This document shows, in pieces, positions 7,293 through 17,258 of a stretch of 64,000 bases of DNA (its first letter is position 1; every line of letters starts with the position of its first letter). Under the pieces are notes generated by a model. That model did not search any database. It had not been told where the DNA came from and saw only the letters and a list, made by a program, of their open reading frames with translations. A program made the translations under genes and the position numbers. The DNA is from CADEED01 sp043747835 (GTDB lineage: Bacteria; Pseudomonadota; Gammaproteobacteria; Steroidobacterales; Steroidobacteraceae), in NCBI GenBank assembly GCA_043747835.1, contig JAYTOK010000065.1, positions 36,302 to 100,301 on the forward strand, in the 5' to 3' direction.

Positions 7293-9764
7293 GTGCTGAA
7301 TGAGCCGATGTTGCCCGGAGGCGCGCTCCTGCGGCGTGGCAGCTTGCGCGCAGCGATTTACGACCGGCTGACTCGCAGCCTCGGCAAAGAGCCAGAGACA
7401 GCGACCCCGCGAGACATCTACGACGCGCTCTCTCTGGCGGTGCGGGAAGAATTGTCGGCGCGCTGGCTCGCGACACAACGGCGAGTGGCGCGCGCTCGCG
7501 TCAAGCGTCTCTGCTACCTCTCCGTCGAGTTCCTGCCGGGACGTTCGCTCGTGAATGCGTTGTCGAGTCTCGACGGCGAACTGATCGACGAGGCGCGCGC
7601 CGCGATCGCGAGCATGGGGCACGACTACGACTCGGTCGTCGCGCTCGAAGTCGACCCTGGCTTGGGAAATGGTGGTTTGGGCCGTCTCGCGGCGTGTTTC
7701 CTCGATTCGCTCGCGACTCTGCAATACCCGGCGACGGGATACGGCATTCGATATGACTACGGCATCTTCACGCAGTCGATCGACAACGACGGCTCGCAGC
7801 GGGAATCCGCGAGCACGTGGTTGCGGCTGCACAACGTGTGGGAGACGCCGCGGTCTGATGCGCGTTACATCGTTCGCTTCGGCGGTCGCGTGCTGACGAC
7901 GCACGATGTCCACGGCGCGCCGCGTGCGCGCTGGGTCGAAACGCAGGACGTGCTCGCGGTGGGCTTCGATCAGCTCGTCGCGGGCAATCGCAGCCCGACC
8001 GTGAACCATCTGCGTCTCTGGTCCGCGCGCGCGCTGCAGCCTTTCCACATCGAGGACTTCAACGCGGGAAATTATCCTGCCGCGGTCGAGGATCAGGTCG
8101 AAGCGAAGAACCTCTCGCGCGTGCTGTATCCCGACGATTCCACGCCGCAGGGAAAAGAACTGCGGCTCAAGCAGCAGTACTTCTTCGTGAGCGCGAGCAT
8201 TCAGGACATCCTGGCAACGCATCTGTCGGAGGAGCGCACGCTCGAAGAGCTGCCGAGCGCGATGGCGATCCAGATGAACGACACGCATCCGACACTCGCG
8301 ATCCCCGAGCTGATGCGCCTGCTCATCGATCAGTACGACATGCCCTGGTCTCAGGCCTGGGACATCTGCAAGAGCGTGTTCGGTTACACCAACCACACAT
8401 TGCTGCCCGAGGCGCTCGAGACCTGGCCCGTGAACTTCTTCGAGCGATTCCTGCCCCGGCACCTCGAGATCGTCTATCGCATCAACGAAGAATTCCTGCT
8501 GGAAGTCGAGAAGCGTTTCAAGGGCGATGGCGCCGCGAAGACCACGCTGTCGATCATCGGTGAGTCGCATGGCAGGCGAGTGCGTATGGCGCATCTCGCG
8601 GTGGTGGGCTCGCACAAGGTGAACGGCGTCGCGAAGCTGCACAGCGAGCTCATGCAGAAGACTATCTTCTCGGGCTTCGCGCAGATGTTTCCGGATCGCT
8701 TCACGAACGTGACGAACGGCATCACCGTGCGGCGCTGGCTGAAGCAGTCGAATCCGCGGCTGTCGCGCTTGCTGACGGAGCGGCTCGGATCCGCGTGGGA
8801 AAACGACTTGGAGGAGATCGAGCGGTTGCGTTGGGCGGCGGACGATCCGTCGTTCCGCGCGCAGTTCCGCGAGATCAAGCGCGCCAACAAGGTTGCGCTC
8901 GCGGAGGAAGTGGATAGGCGAACGGGCATCGACGTTTCGGTCGACTCGCTGTTCGACGTGCAGGTGAAGCGCATCCACGAATACAAGCGCCAACTTCTGA
9001 ACATCCTGTACGTCGTCACGCGCTACAACCGCATCAAGGCGAAGCTCGACGAGAACTGGGTGCCGCGCACGGTTTTCTTCGCGGGCAAGGCCGCACCGGG
9101 TTATGTCCTCGCGAAAGGCATCATCCGGCTCATTAATAATGTGTCGACCACGATCAACCAGGATCCCGCGACGCTGACGAAGCTCAAGTGCGTGTACCTT
9201 CCCGATTACGACGTCTCGCTGGCGCAGACGATCATGCCGGCGGCGGATCTCTCGCAGCAGATCTCGACGGCGGGAATGGAGGCGTCGGGCACGGGCAACA
9301 TGAAACTCGCGCTGAATGGCGCGCTGACGATCGGCACGCTGGACGGCGCGAACATCGAAATCCGCGACTCGGTGGGGCCGGAGAACATCTTCATCTTCGG
9401 CATGACGGCGGATGAGGCGGTGAAGCGGCGTACGGACGGGTATCGGCCGGGTGAAATCGTCGCGGCGAATCCGGAGCTCGCGAATACGCTCGAGATGATC
9501 CGCAACGGTGCGTTCAATCGCGGCGACAATGGATATGCGCAGCAGATCGTGGATCGTTTGACGTCGGACGGAGAGCCGTTCCTCGTGCTCGCGGATTTCG
9601 CGGCGTATGTGGCGGCGCAAGAGCGGGTCGATGCGTTGTATCGAACGCCAGAGGAGTGGAGCCGGAAGGCGGTGTTGAACACCGTCGGCATGGGGCCGTT
9701 CTCCAGCGATCGCAGCGTGCGCGAGTATGCGGAGCGCATCTGGAACATCCGCCCGGTGATTTAG
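7293..9764 (+). CDS. glgP: Glycogen/maltodextrin phosphorylase
   Basis: The 823-residue protein is a GT35 alpha-glucan phosphorylase, releasing glucose 1-phosphate from glycogen or maltodextrin with pyridoxal phosphate. Diagnostic segments are VDPGLGNGGLGRLAACFLDS, IQMNDTHPTLAIPELMR and EASGTGNMKLALNGALTIGT. Lys671 in the last segment is the PLP lysine. The GTG at 7293 has an AAAGGTAG ribosome site. A hairpin (CCGACAA/TTGTCGG, about 7208-7237) lies in the leader. It is the first gene of glgP-glgB-glgX-malQ-cysQ. The final G of its TAG stop is also the first base of a palindromic element, so the element helps make the stop codon. Confidence 0.95.
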   Translation: MLNEPMLPGGALLRRGSLRAAIYDRLTRSLGKEPETATPRDIYDALSLAVREELSARWLATQRRVARARVKRLCYLSVEFLPGRSLVNALSSLDGELIDEARAAIASMGHDYDSVVALEVDPGLGNGGLGRLAACFLDSLATLQYPATGYGIRYDYGIFTQSIDNDGSQRESASTWLRLHNVWETPRSDARYIVRFGGRVLTTHDVHGAPRARWVETQDVLAVGFDQLVAGNRSPTVNHLRLWSARALQPFHIEDFNAGNYPAAVEDQVEAKNLSRVLYPDDSTPQGKELRLKQQYFFVSASIQDILATHLSEERTLEELPSAMAIQMNDTHPTLAIPELMRLLIDQYDMPWSQAWDICKSVFGYTNHTLLPEALETWPVNFFERFLPRHLEIVYRINEEFLLEVEKRFKGDGAAKTTLSIIGESHGRRVRMAHLAVVGSHKVNGVAKLHSELMQKTIFSGFAQMFPDRFTNVTNGITVRRWLKQSNPRLSRLLTERLGSAWENDLEEIERLRWAADDPSFRAQFREIKRANKVALAEEVDRRTGIDVSVDSLFDVQVKRIHEYKRQLLNILYVVTRYNRIKAKLDENWVPRTVFFAGKAAPGYVLAKGIIRLINNVSTTINQDPATLTKLKCVYLPDYDVSLAQTIMPAADLSQQISTAGMEASGTGNMKLALNGALTIGTLDGANIEIRDSVGPENIFIFGMTADEAVKRRTDGYRPGEIVAANPELANTLEMIRNGAFNRGDNGYAQQIVDRLTSDGEPFLVLADFAAYVAAQERVDALYRTPEEWSRKAVLNTVGMGPFSSDRSVREYAERIWNIRPVI

Positions 9765-9916
9765 GGGATATTCCCCTTTTCCTAGCAAATGGGGAGGGAC
9801 CTGAATTATGCGTAACTTCGAAAACTTGTTGATGCGACTCGAGGGACTCTTGCTGCGTGCGCGCGAACTGCCACGCGAGGTCCCTCCCCATTTGCTAGGA
9901 AAAGGGGAATATCCCC
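9764..9916. repeat. 153-bp element with perfect 39-bp terminal inverted repeats
   Basis: The arms 9764-9802 and 9878-9916 are exact reverse complements over 39 bases. Each arm begins with its own small palindrome (GGGGATATTCCCC) and contains CCTAGCAAATGGGGAGGGACC. The 75-bp interior has no conserved-looking gene; a 37-codon ORF from the ATG at 9808 reads out of the element and is not credible. A related element at 49304-49447 also has 39-bp arms and shares the motif TTCCTAGCAAA followed by a G-run. This looks like a MITE or REP-doublet (BIME-like) unit. No target-site duplication is clear. Confidence 0.85.
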
Positions 9917-12127
9917 ATTAAAGGCAAGCTAACAAAAGCAGAGATCGGCGCGCTCGTCAGCGCGACTCACCACGAGCCGCGCTCGCTGCTGGGCTACCAC
10001 GAGGTGGAGCGCGCGGATGGCGCGCCGCTGTGCCTGGTGCGCGTGCTCGAGCCTGGCGCCGACAGCGTCGAGGTGTTCTGGGAAGACCAGCCCGACGCGA
10101 AGCACACCCTCAAGCGCGTGCACGAAGCGGGACTTTTCGAAGGCTGCATTCCGCACCGCCGTCCAATCGTGCCGTATCGCCTGCGCGTGAAATTCCTGGG
10201 CGGCAACGAAGTCGTCAAGCACGACGCGTATTTCTTCTCGCACGAGCTCTCCGACTTCGACCTGCACCTCTTCGGCGAAGGCCGGCACTACGGGCTCTAC
10301 CAGAAGTTCGGTGCCCACCTGCGCGTACGCGAAGGCGTCACCGGTGTGCATTTCGCCGTCTGGGCGCCGAACGCGAAACGCGTCAGCGTTGTCGGCGACT
10401 TCAACCTCTGGGATGGCCGCAAGCACGCGATGCAGGCGCGCGGCAGCTCGGGCGTCTGGGAGTTGTTCGTGCCTGGCATCGGCGAGGGCGCCTGCTACAA
10501 GTACGAAATCCGCACCCAGCGCGGCGCATTGCTCCTCAAGTCCGATCCTTACGGTTTCCGCATGCAGGTGCGTCCGGAAACCGCCTCCGTCGTCGCCTCC
10601 CTCGATGGGTACGACTGGCAGGATGCGGAGTGGTTAGAGAAGCGGGCGCGTACCGATTGGCGCCGCGCGCCGATCAACATCTACGAAGTGCATCTGTCGA
10701 GCTGGCGTCACGCCTGGGGCCGGACGCCGCCGTTCTACACCTGGGCCGAAGCCGCCGAGACGCTGATTCCGTACGTCATCGACATGGGCTACACGCACAT
10801 CGAACTGATGGGTGTCGCCGAACATCCCTTCGACGGTAGTTGGGGCTACCAGGTCGTAGGCTACTTCGCACCGACCTCGCGTTACGGCTCGCCGAAGGAT
10901 TTCATGACCTTTGTCGACAAGTGCCACCAGGCCGGCATCGGCATCATCCTCGACTGGGTCCCCGCGCATTTCCCGAAGGACGCGCACGGTCTCGCGGAGT
11001 TCGACGGCTCGGCGCTCTACGAGCACGAAGACAAGCGTCTCGGCGAGCACATGGACTGGGGCACGAAGATCTTCAACTTCGGCCGTCACGAGGTGAAGAA
11101 CTTCCTCGTTGCGAACGCGCTGTTCTGGATGGACCGCTTCCACATCGACGGGCTGCGCGTCGACGCCGTCGCGTCGATGCTCTATCTCGACTACAGCCGC
11201 AAGGCCGGCGAGTGGGTTCCCAACAAGTACGGTGGCCGCGAAAATCTCGACGCGCTCGAGTTCCTGCGCGAGTTCAACACCGTCGCGCATGCCAACCATC
11301 CGGGCGTGCTGACGATCGCAGAGGAATCCACCGCGTTTCCCGGCGTCTCTCGCCCGGTCCATCTCGGCGGCGTCGGTTTCAGCTTCAAGTGGAACATGGG
11401 CTGGATGAACGACACGCTGAGCTACTACGAAAAAGATCCCGTCTACCGCCGCCACGACCACAACAAGATCACGTTCTCCTTCATGTACGCATGGACGGAG
11501 AACTTCATCCTGCCGATCTCGCACGACGAAGTCGTGCACGGCAAACATTCGCTCATCGACAAGATGCCCGGCGACGAGTGGCAGAAGCGCGGGAACTACC
11601 GGTTGTTCATGGCATACATGACGGCGCACCCGGGCAAGAAGCTCATGTTCATGGGTTCCGAATTCGCGCAATGGCACGAATGGCGCGAAGCCGAGCAGCT
11701 CGACTGGCCACTGCTCGAGAACCCCAACCACCGCGCGCTGCAGGGCCTCAACCGCGAGCTCGCGCGTCTCTATCGCGACCTGCCGCAGTTCCACGCCAGC
11801 GATTGCGATGCCGGCGGGTTCCGCTGGAACGATCTGCACAGTTCCGCCGAGAGCGTGTTCGGCTTCCTGCGCCAGGAGCCAGGGCACCCGCCGATCGTGT
11901 GCGTCTTCAATGCGACACCGGTGCCGCGCGAGGACTGGTGGGTCGGCGTGCCGGACGCGGGCCGTTACTCCGTGATCTTCGACTCCGATCACCCGGGTTT
12001 CGGCGGCGCGGGTTTCGCGGCCACCGGTCAATACGACGCGTTCGAACACACGGTGCACGGCTATCCCTTCGCGATCCGCATCCGTCTGCCACCGCTCGCT
12101 GCTGTCTTCCTGAGACGTGAAGGATGA
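9917..12127 (+). CDS. glgB: 1,4-alpha-glucan branching enzyme
   Basis: This is a GH13 glycogen branching enzyme of about 736 residues, with an N-terminal CBM48-like part and the catalytic barrel. Key motifs are DWVPAHFPKD, GLRVDAVASM (nucleophile Asp416), TIAEEST (acid/base Glu469) and LPISHDEVVHGK. The start is uncertain. The family motif around HHEPRSLLG lies upstream of the first GTG (10004), and no ATG, GTG or TTG exists between the in-frame stop at 9896-9898 and that motif. ATT at 9917, just after the palindromic element and 3' of an AGGAAAAGGGG stretch, is the best candidate. The element may have displaced the original start codon. Its stop overlaps glgX by ATGA. Confidence 0.93.
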   Translation: MKGKLTKAEIGALVSATHHEPRSLLGYHEVERADGAPLCLVRVLEPGADSVEVFWEDQPDAKHTLKRVHEAGLFEGCIPHRRPIVPYRLRVKFLGGNEVVKHDAYFFSHELSDFDLHLFGEGRHYGLYQKFGAHLRVREGVTGVHFAVWAPNAKRVSVVGDFNLWDGRKHAMQARGSSGVWELFVPGIGEGACYKYEIRTQRGALLLKSDPYGFRMQVRPETASVVASLDGYDWQDAEWLEKRARTDWRRAPINIYEVHLSSWRHAWGRTPPFYTWAEAAETLIPYVIDMGYTHIELMGVAEHPFDGSWGYQVVGYFAPTSRYGSPKDFMTFVDKCHQAGIGIILDWVPAHFPKDAHGLAEFDGSALYEHEDKRLGEHMDWGTKIFNFGRHEVKNFLVANALFWMDRFHIDGLRVDAVASMLYLDYSRKAGEWVPNKYGGRENLDALEFLREFNTVAHANHPGVLTIAEESTAFPGVSRPVHLGGVGFSFKWNMGWMNDTLSYYEKDPVYRRHDHNKITFSFMYAWTENFILPISHDEVVHGKHSLIDKMPGDEWQKRGNYRLFMAYMTAHPGKKLMFMGSEFAQWHEWREAEQLDWPLLENPNHRALQGLNRELARLYRDLPQFHASDCDAGGFRWNDLHSSAESVFGFLRQEPGHPPIVCVFNATPVPREDWWVGVPDAGRYSVIFDSDHPGFGGAGFAATGQYDAFEHTVHGYPFAIRIRLPPLAAVFLRREG

Positions 12128-14205
12128 AGGCAGGTTCGCCCGACATCCTCGGGGCTACCGCGACAGATGACGGTGTCAATTTTGCCGTGCGTTCGCGCGC
12201 GGCGACGCGCGTGGATGTGTGTCTCTACGACTCCACGGGCAAGAACGAGACGGCGCGACTCACGCTGCCCGGCCGCACCGGCGCCGTGCACCACGGTCTC
12301 GTCGAGCCGGAGCTGGCGCGCGTGGGCACGCTCTACGGCATTCGTGTGCACGGTGCCTACGATCCGCGCGAAGGCTACCGCTTCAACGCAAACAAACTAC
12401 TGCTCGATCCCTACGCGCGGGACATCGTCGGCGATGTGACGTGGCATCCGTCGGTGTATGGATTCGATCCGAAGGATGCCGACGGCCTGCGCCCGGATCT
12501 GACCGACTCGGCGCCCTACATGCCGCGCGCGCGCGTCGCCGACAATACCTTCGACTGGAACGGCGACCGGCAACCCGCCGTGCCGTGGCGCGATTCGTTC
12601 ATCTACGAACTGCACGTCAAAGGATTCACCGCGCAACATCCTGAAGTGCCGCCGGAGTGGCGCGGAAAGTATCTGGGTCTCACGGTCCCCGCGATCATCG
12701 ACCATCTGAAGTCGCTGGGCGTGACCGCCGTCGAACTCATGCCCGTGCACGCATTCACGGACGAAGCCTTCTTGCACGGGAAGAAGCTGACGAACTACTG
12801 GGGTTACAACACGATGGGCTGGTTCGCGCCGACCCGCCGGTATGCCGTGAAAGATCCTGTCCTCGAACTGAAGCAGGCCGTGAAGGCATTGCACGCCGCG
12901 GGCATCGAAGTGATCCTCGACGTGGTCTACAACCACACGGCCGAGGGCAGCGAGCTCGGCCCCACGCTGAGCTTTCGCGGCATCGACAACCGGGCTTACT
13001 ACTTCCATCGCGCGAACGACCGGCGCTTCTACGACGACGTCACCGGGTGCGGCAACACGGTCGCCTGCGACCACCCCATCGTGCAGGAAGACATCCTCGC
13101 CTCGTTGCGCTACTTCGCGGAGGAGTTTCGCATCGACGGCTTTCGCTTCGATCTCGCGACGGTGCTCGGTCGCGACCGCTCGGGCTTCAATTCGAACTCG
13201 CCGTTCTTCGCCGCGCTGCGCGCGGATCCGGTGCTCGCGTACGTGAAGCTGATCGCGGAGCCCTGGGACCTGGGTCTCGGTGGCTATCAACTCGGCAACT
13301 TCCCGCCGGGGTGGAGCGAGTGGAACGATCGCTACCGCGACACGATGCGCGCGTTCTGGCACGGCGGCCGGAGAATGCTGGGCGGCTTCGCGGAGCGGAT
13401 CGCCGGTTCCAGCGACCTGTTCCGCCGCAACGGCCGCAAGCCGACGGCGAGCATCAACCTGATCACCGCGCACGACGGCTTCACCTTGCGCGATCTCGTG
13501 TCGTACAACGAGCGGCACAACGAGGCGAATCTCGAAAACAACCGCGACGGGCATTCGAACAACCACAGCTGGAACTGCGGCGCGGAAGGCCCGACGGACG
13601 ATCCGCGCATCAACGCACTGCGCCGCCGTCAGGTGCGCAACATGCTGACGACGCTGTTTTTCGCGCAGGGCGTGCCGATGCTGTTGGCGGGGGATGAGCT
13701 CTATCGCACGCAGAACGGCAACAACAACGCGTACTGCCAGGACAATCCGCTCGGCTGGGTGGATTGGTCGAGCGAGAACGTCGACAGTTCCCTATTGCAG
13801 TTCGTTCAGCGATTGTCGCAACTGCGACGCGCGCGCAATGAGCTGCGACGCGACACCTTTCTGAAAGGCGCGCTGCACTCGACGCAGCGCGACATCTCCT
13901 GGTGGCATCCCGCGGGCCACGAGCTGGCCGATCACGAATGGAACGATCCGGATCTGCGTTGCCTGGGCGTGGGCTTCGGGGGCACGTCATCGGGGCCAGA
14001 GTTCATGCTCCTGCTGAATCCGACCGAATCGGAGTGCGAGTTCCACGTGGCTGCGCTGGAAGCCGCAGAGACGGGCAGTGCCGTCGGCTGGGAAGTCGTG
14101 CTCGACACGGCACATCCCGTTGGCATCCTCGACGGATCGCGATTGCCCCAGGGCGCGGTGAAAGTCGGCCCGAACCAGACGTTGGCGCTGCAGCGTGTCG
14201 ACTGA
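12124..14205 (+). CDS. glgX: Glycogen debranching enzyme GlgX
   Basis: The 693-residue product belongs to the GH13 isoamylase/GlgX group, which hydrolyses alpha-1,6 branches of phosphorylase-limited glycogen. An N-terminal CBM48-like domain is followed by the barrel with ELMPVHAF, DVVYNHTAEG, GFRFDLATVLGRD, LIAEPWDLG and ITAHDGFTLRDLVSYNERHN. The long insertions of plant-type isoamylases are absent, and its length fits bacterial GlgX. The ATG at 12124 overlaps the glgB stop, and its end overlaps malQ by 11 bp, so the three are translationally coupled. The products feed MalQ and GlgP. Confidence 0.95.
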   Translation: MKAGSPDILGATATDDGVNFAVRSRAATRVDVCLYDSTGKNETARLTLPGRTGAVHHGLVEPELARVGTLYGIRVHGAYDPREGYRFNANKLLLDPYARDIVGDVTWHPSVYGFDPKDADGLRPDLTDSAPYMPRARVADNTFDWNGDRQPAVPWRDSFIYELHVKGFTAQHPEVPPEWRGKYLGLTVPAIIDHLKSLGVTAVELMPVHAFTDEAFLHGKKLTNYWGYNTMGWFAPTRRYAVKDPVLELKQAVKALHAAGIEVILDVVYNHTAEGSELGPTLSFRGIDNRAYYFHRANDRRFYDDVTGCGNTVACDHPIVQEDILASLRYFAEEFRIDGFRFDLATVLGRDRSGFNSNSPFFAALRADPVLAYVKLIAEPWDLGLGGYQLGNFPPGWSEWNDRYRDTMRAFWHGGRRMLGGFAERIAGSSDLFRRNGRKPTASINLITAHDGFTLRDLVSYNERHNEANLENNRDGHSNNHSWNCGAEGPTDDPRINALRRRQVRNMLTTLFFAQGVPMLLAGDELYRTQNGNNNAYCQDNPLGWVDWSSENVDSSLLQFVQRLSQLRRARNELRRDTFLKGALHSTQRDISWWHPAGHELADHEWNDPDLRCLGVGFGGTSSGPEFMLLLNPTESECEFHVAALEAAETGSAVGWEVVLDTAHPVGILDGSRLPQGAVKVGPNQTLALQRVD

Positions 14206-16414
14206 TCCGGTGGCAACGGATGCAATCACGCCGCTGATCGAGCGCCTCGCGCGTGCGCGCGGTATCGGCGATGCGTATCACACGTACAAAGGCGAGCTGC
14301 GTCACTTCTCGCTCACCACGAAGGCGGCAATCCTCAATGCGATGCACTGCAGGCTCGATGACGCCGGCCTGCTCGAGCGGCAGATCGAGGAGTCGGAAGC
14401 CGCGCATCCGGTGGGATTGTTAGGCGACGTCGTCGTGCTGCGCGCGGGGTCGCGCGTGGCGAGACTCAATACGCCGGCGATCGAGCAGAACGCGCTGTTG
14501 AAGTGGCGCGTGTCGTTCGAGGACGGTGGTGCGCGAACTGGCGACGTGCGGACGTGGAGTCTGCCCGAGCGCGGATCGCATCAGCAGGATGGCCGCTGGT
14601 TCATGTTGCGCGACCTGCCGCTGCCGGAAGATCTGCCGCCGGGCTATCACACACTCGAAGTCGATCTCGAGTTCGCGGGACGCGAGAGTTGCCCGCTCAT
14701 CGTCGCGCCGGACAAGTGTCGCGAGCCCGATGAGCTCGCGAATGGCGAGAAGCTCTGGGGCGTTGCCGTGCAGCTTTACTCGCTGCGCAGCGATCACAAC
14801 TGGGGGATCGGCGACTTCACGGATCTCGCCGAAGTGCTGCGGCTCGCGGCCGGAGCCGGTGCCGGCTTCGTCGGGATCTCGCCCGTGCACGCGTTGTTTC
14901 CGTCCGACGCGACTCTCTACTCGCCGTACTCCGCGTCGAGCCGCCATGCGCTGAACGTCATGTTCATCGACGTCGCGAGCGTGCTCGAAGTGCAGGGATC
15001 TCGCCGTGCGCAGGCGATCATGGGGGATGCTGGTTTCAAGACGCGCCTCGCGCAGGTGCGCGCCGCGAAGCACATCGACTATCCCGCGGTCGCCAGTCTC
15101 AAGATGCCCGTGTTGCAGGCCGCGTTCGAGCGCTTTCGCACCGAGCATCTCGCGCGGCACACGGCGCGCGCCGCGGCCTGTCTGGAATTCCTGAAGGAAC
15201 GTGGCGAAGCGATGCGGCTGCATACGCTGTTCGACGCGATCGACATGCATCTGCGTCGGCAGAAGGGGACCGGCGCCGGGTGGCACAACTGGCCCAAGGA
15301 ATATCATTCGCCGGATAGCGAGGCGGTGAAGAAGTTCGCCACCGATTTTCCCGACGCGGTGGACTTCCATGGCTACCTGCAGTGGATCGCCGCCGAGCAG
15401 TTAGGTGCGGTGCGCCAGATCGCGCGTGAGCTCGGACTTGGCATCGGCATCTACGGCGACTACGCCGTCGGCGTGAATGCTTCCGGATCGGAGACCTGGT
15501 CGGATCAGTCGCTGTATTGCATGGGCGCCGCCATCGGCGCGCCGCCCGATCCGCTCGGCGTTGCGGGTCAGGAGTGGGGCATCCCGCCCCAGGATCCGGG
15601 ACGATTGCGGCGGACGGCGTATGCGCCATTCGTGGCGCTCGTGCGGGCGAGCATGCGGGCGTGCGGGGCGCTGCGGCTCGATCACGTGATGGCGCTGTTC
15701 CGGCAGTGGTGGGTGCCGCGCGGGTTCAAGTCCGTGGACGGCGGGTACGTGCACTATCCGCTGGAGGACTTGTTAGGCGTCGTCGCGCTCGAGAGCCATC
15801 GCAATCAGACATTGATCGTGGGCGAAGACCTGGGCGTCGTGCCGGACGAGATCCGGCGCGGGCTGCCGCAGTTCGGCGTCTATAACTACAAGGTCGTGAT
15901 GTTCGAGCAGAAGAACGGTGAGTTCGTGGCGCCCGCGGATTACACGCGCACGGCGCTCGCGACCGTCACGACGCACGACTTGCCGACGTTGAACGGCTGG
16001 TGGAGCGGGCACGACATTGATCTGTGGGAGAAGCTCGGGTTCTACGCCGAAGCGAGCGTGGGCGAACGGTCGCGCGCCGAACGCAAGCTGGAGCGCGAGC
16101 GGTTGTTGCGTGCGCTGCGACGGGAAGGATTGTGGCCGGAGGCGGCGGACGGCGAGCCGATGCCGGGTTACTCCGCCGTGCTCGGCAAAGCGGTGCATGC
16201 GTACCTCGCGCGAACGAATGCCGCGCTCGTGACCGTGCAGCTCGAGGACATGATCGGCATGCTCGAGCCCGTGAACGTTCCTGGGACCAGCAGCGAGTAC
16301 TCGAACTGGACGCGGCGCATGACCGCGAGCGCGGGCGAGATCTTCGGTCGAAAGGATGTTCGAGAGCTTTGCGCGGCGATGCTGGAAGCGCGCTCGAAGC
16401 GAACGCAAAGCTAA
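14195..16414 (+). CDS. malQ: 4-alpha-glucanotransferase (amylomaltase)
   Basis: This 739-residue GH77 enzyme transfers maltodextrin chains between acceptors and releases glucose, recycling short oligosaccharides so that GlgP can act. Family signatures are GVAVQLYSLRSDHNWGIGDF, LRLDHVMALFRQWW, VGEDLGVVP and TTHDLPTLNGWWSG; the Asp of LRLDH and the Glu of GEDLG are the expected catalytic pair. It is longer than the Thermus-type enzyme because of an N-terminal extension (about 1-170), as in enterobacterial MalQ. The GTG start lies inside the end of glgX. No malT or mal regulator is visible. Confidence 0.94.
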   Translation: MSTDPVATDAITPLIERLARARGIGDAYHTYKGELRHFSLTTKAAILNAMHCRLDDAGLLERQIEESEAAHPVGLLGDVVVLRAGSRVARLNTPAIEQNALLKWRVSFEDGGARTGDVRTWSLPERGSHQQDGRWFMLRDLPLPEDLPPGYHTLEVDLEFAGRESCPLIVAPDKCREPDELANGEKLWGVAVQLYSLRSDHNWGIGDFTDLAEVLRLAAGAGAGFVGISPVHALFPSDATLYSPYSASSRHALNVMFIDVASVLEVQGSRRAQAIMGDAGFKTRLAQVRAAKHIDYPAVASLKMPVLQAAFERFRTEHLARHTARAAACLEFLKERGEAMRLHTLFDAIDMHLRRQKGTGAGWHNWPKEYHSPDSEAVKKFATDFPDAVDFHGYLQWIAAEQLGAVRQIARELGLGIGIYGDYAVGVNASGSETWSDQSLYCMGAAIGAPPDPLGVAGQEWGIPPQDPGRLRRTAYAPFVALVRASMRACGALRLDHVMALFRQWWVPRGFKSVDGGYVHYPLEDLLGVVALESHRNQTLIVGEDLGVVPDEIRRGLPQFGVYNYKVVMFEQKNGEFVAPADYTRTALATVTTHDLPTLNGWWSGHDIDLWEKLGFYAEASVGERSRAERKLERERLLRALRREGLWPEAADGEPMPGYSAVLGKAVHAYLARTNAALVTVQLEDMIGMLEPVNVPGTSSEYSNWTRRMTASAGEIFGRKDVRELCAAMLEARSKRTQS

Positions 16415-16475
16415 GGCTGAGCCACGCCAAACAAAGACTGTTCACGGCGTGCGCCGGTTGAGCGAAACTACCGAC

Positions 16476-17258
16476 ATGTCATCCAGCGATCTTCTTCAAT
16501 CCATCATCTATTCCGCGCAGCGCGCGGGCGGCGCGATCATGGCGGTTTACGCGACGGACTTTTCCGTGCGCGACAAGGCCGATGCGTCGCCGGTAACCGC
16601 AGCGGACGAGGCGGCGGAGAAAATTCTGTTGGCGGATCTCGCGGCAATTGCGCCGGGGATTCCCGTCGTCGCGGAAGAAGCCGCCGCCGCCGGGAAGATT
16701 CCCGTGGTGGCGGATCGCTTTTTTCTCGTCGATCCGCTCGATGGCACGAAGGAGTTCGTCAGCCATCGGGATGAGTTCACCGTGAACGTCGCGCTGATCG
16801 AGAAGGGAGTGCCGGTGCTGGGTGTTGTGTTCGCGCCTGCGCGGCGCGAGCTGTTTTGGGGCGATGTGCATGCGAAGCGGGCGGGTCGCATCGATGCCGA
16901 TCCGGATGGGACGATGCCGTCGATGGGGTCGGCGATCGAGGCGCGGGTTGCGCCTGCCAGCGGTCTCGTTGCTGTCGCGTCGCGGTCGCACCGAACGCCG
17001 GAGACCGACGCGTTTCTCGCTAACTATCCGGTCGGCGAGTTCCGATCGATCGGATCGTCTCTCAAGTTTTGCCTCGTCGCGACCGGTGAAGCGGATATCT
17101 ATCCGCGCGTGGGTCCGACGATGGAATGGGATACCGCCGCGGGCCATGCCGTGTTGCTGGCGGCCGGTGGGCGCGTGACCGATCTCGAGGGCAAGCCGTT
17201 TCTCTACGGCAAGCCGGGTTTCCGCAACGGGAATTTTGTCGCCCGAGGCAGGGAGTAG
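16476..17258 (+). CDS. cysQ: 3'(2'),5'-bisphosphate nucleotidase CysQ
   Basis: The 260-residue product is an inositol-monophosphatase-fold phosphatase of the CysQ group, which converts adenosine 3',5'-bisphosphate to AMP during sulfate assimilation. Metal-binding residues are visible as VAEEA (Glu67-Glu68) and VDPLDGTKEF (Asp86, Asp89), and the C-terminal EWDTAAGHAVL motif is present. The start chosen is ATG 16476; an upstream extension of the frame overlaps malQ and is not conserved-looking. It follows malQ by about 60 bp and its stop overlaps the next GTG, so it may ride on the glycogen transcript although its role is different. Confidence 0.9.
   Translation: MSSSDLLQSIIYSAQRAGGAIMAVYATDFSVRDKADASPVTAADEAAEKILLADLAAIAPGIPVVAEEAAAAGKIPVVADRFFLVDPLDGTKEFVSHRDEFTVNVALIEKGVPVLGVVFAPARRELFWGDVHAKRAGRIDADPDGTMPSMGSAIEARVAPASGLVAVASRSHRTPETDAFLANYPVGEFRSIGSSLKFCLVATGEADIYPRVGPTMEWDTAAGHAVLLAAGGRVTDLEGKPFLYGKPGFRNGNFVARGRE

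Noticed and set aside
7185..9788. 867-codon open frame antisense to glgP
   Set aside because: It is the shadow of the GC-rich, codon-biased glgP gene; the translation is Arg/His-rich low-complexity sequence with no family features.
9808..9921. 37-codon ORF inside the palindromic element
   Set aside because: Half of it is encoded by the inverted arm, it has no ribosome site, and its frame is not that of glgB.
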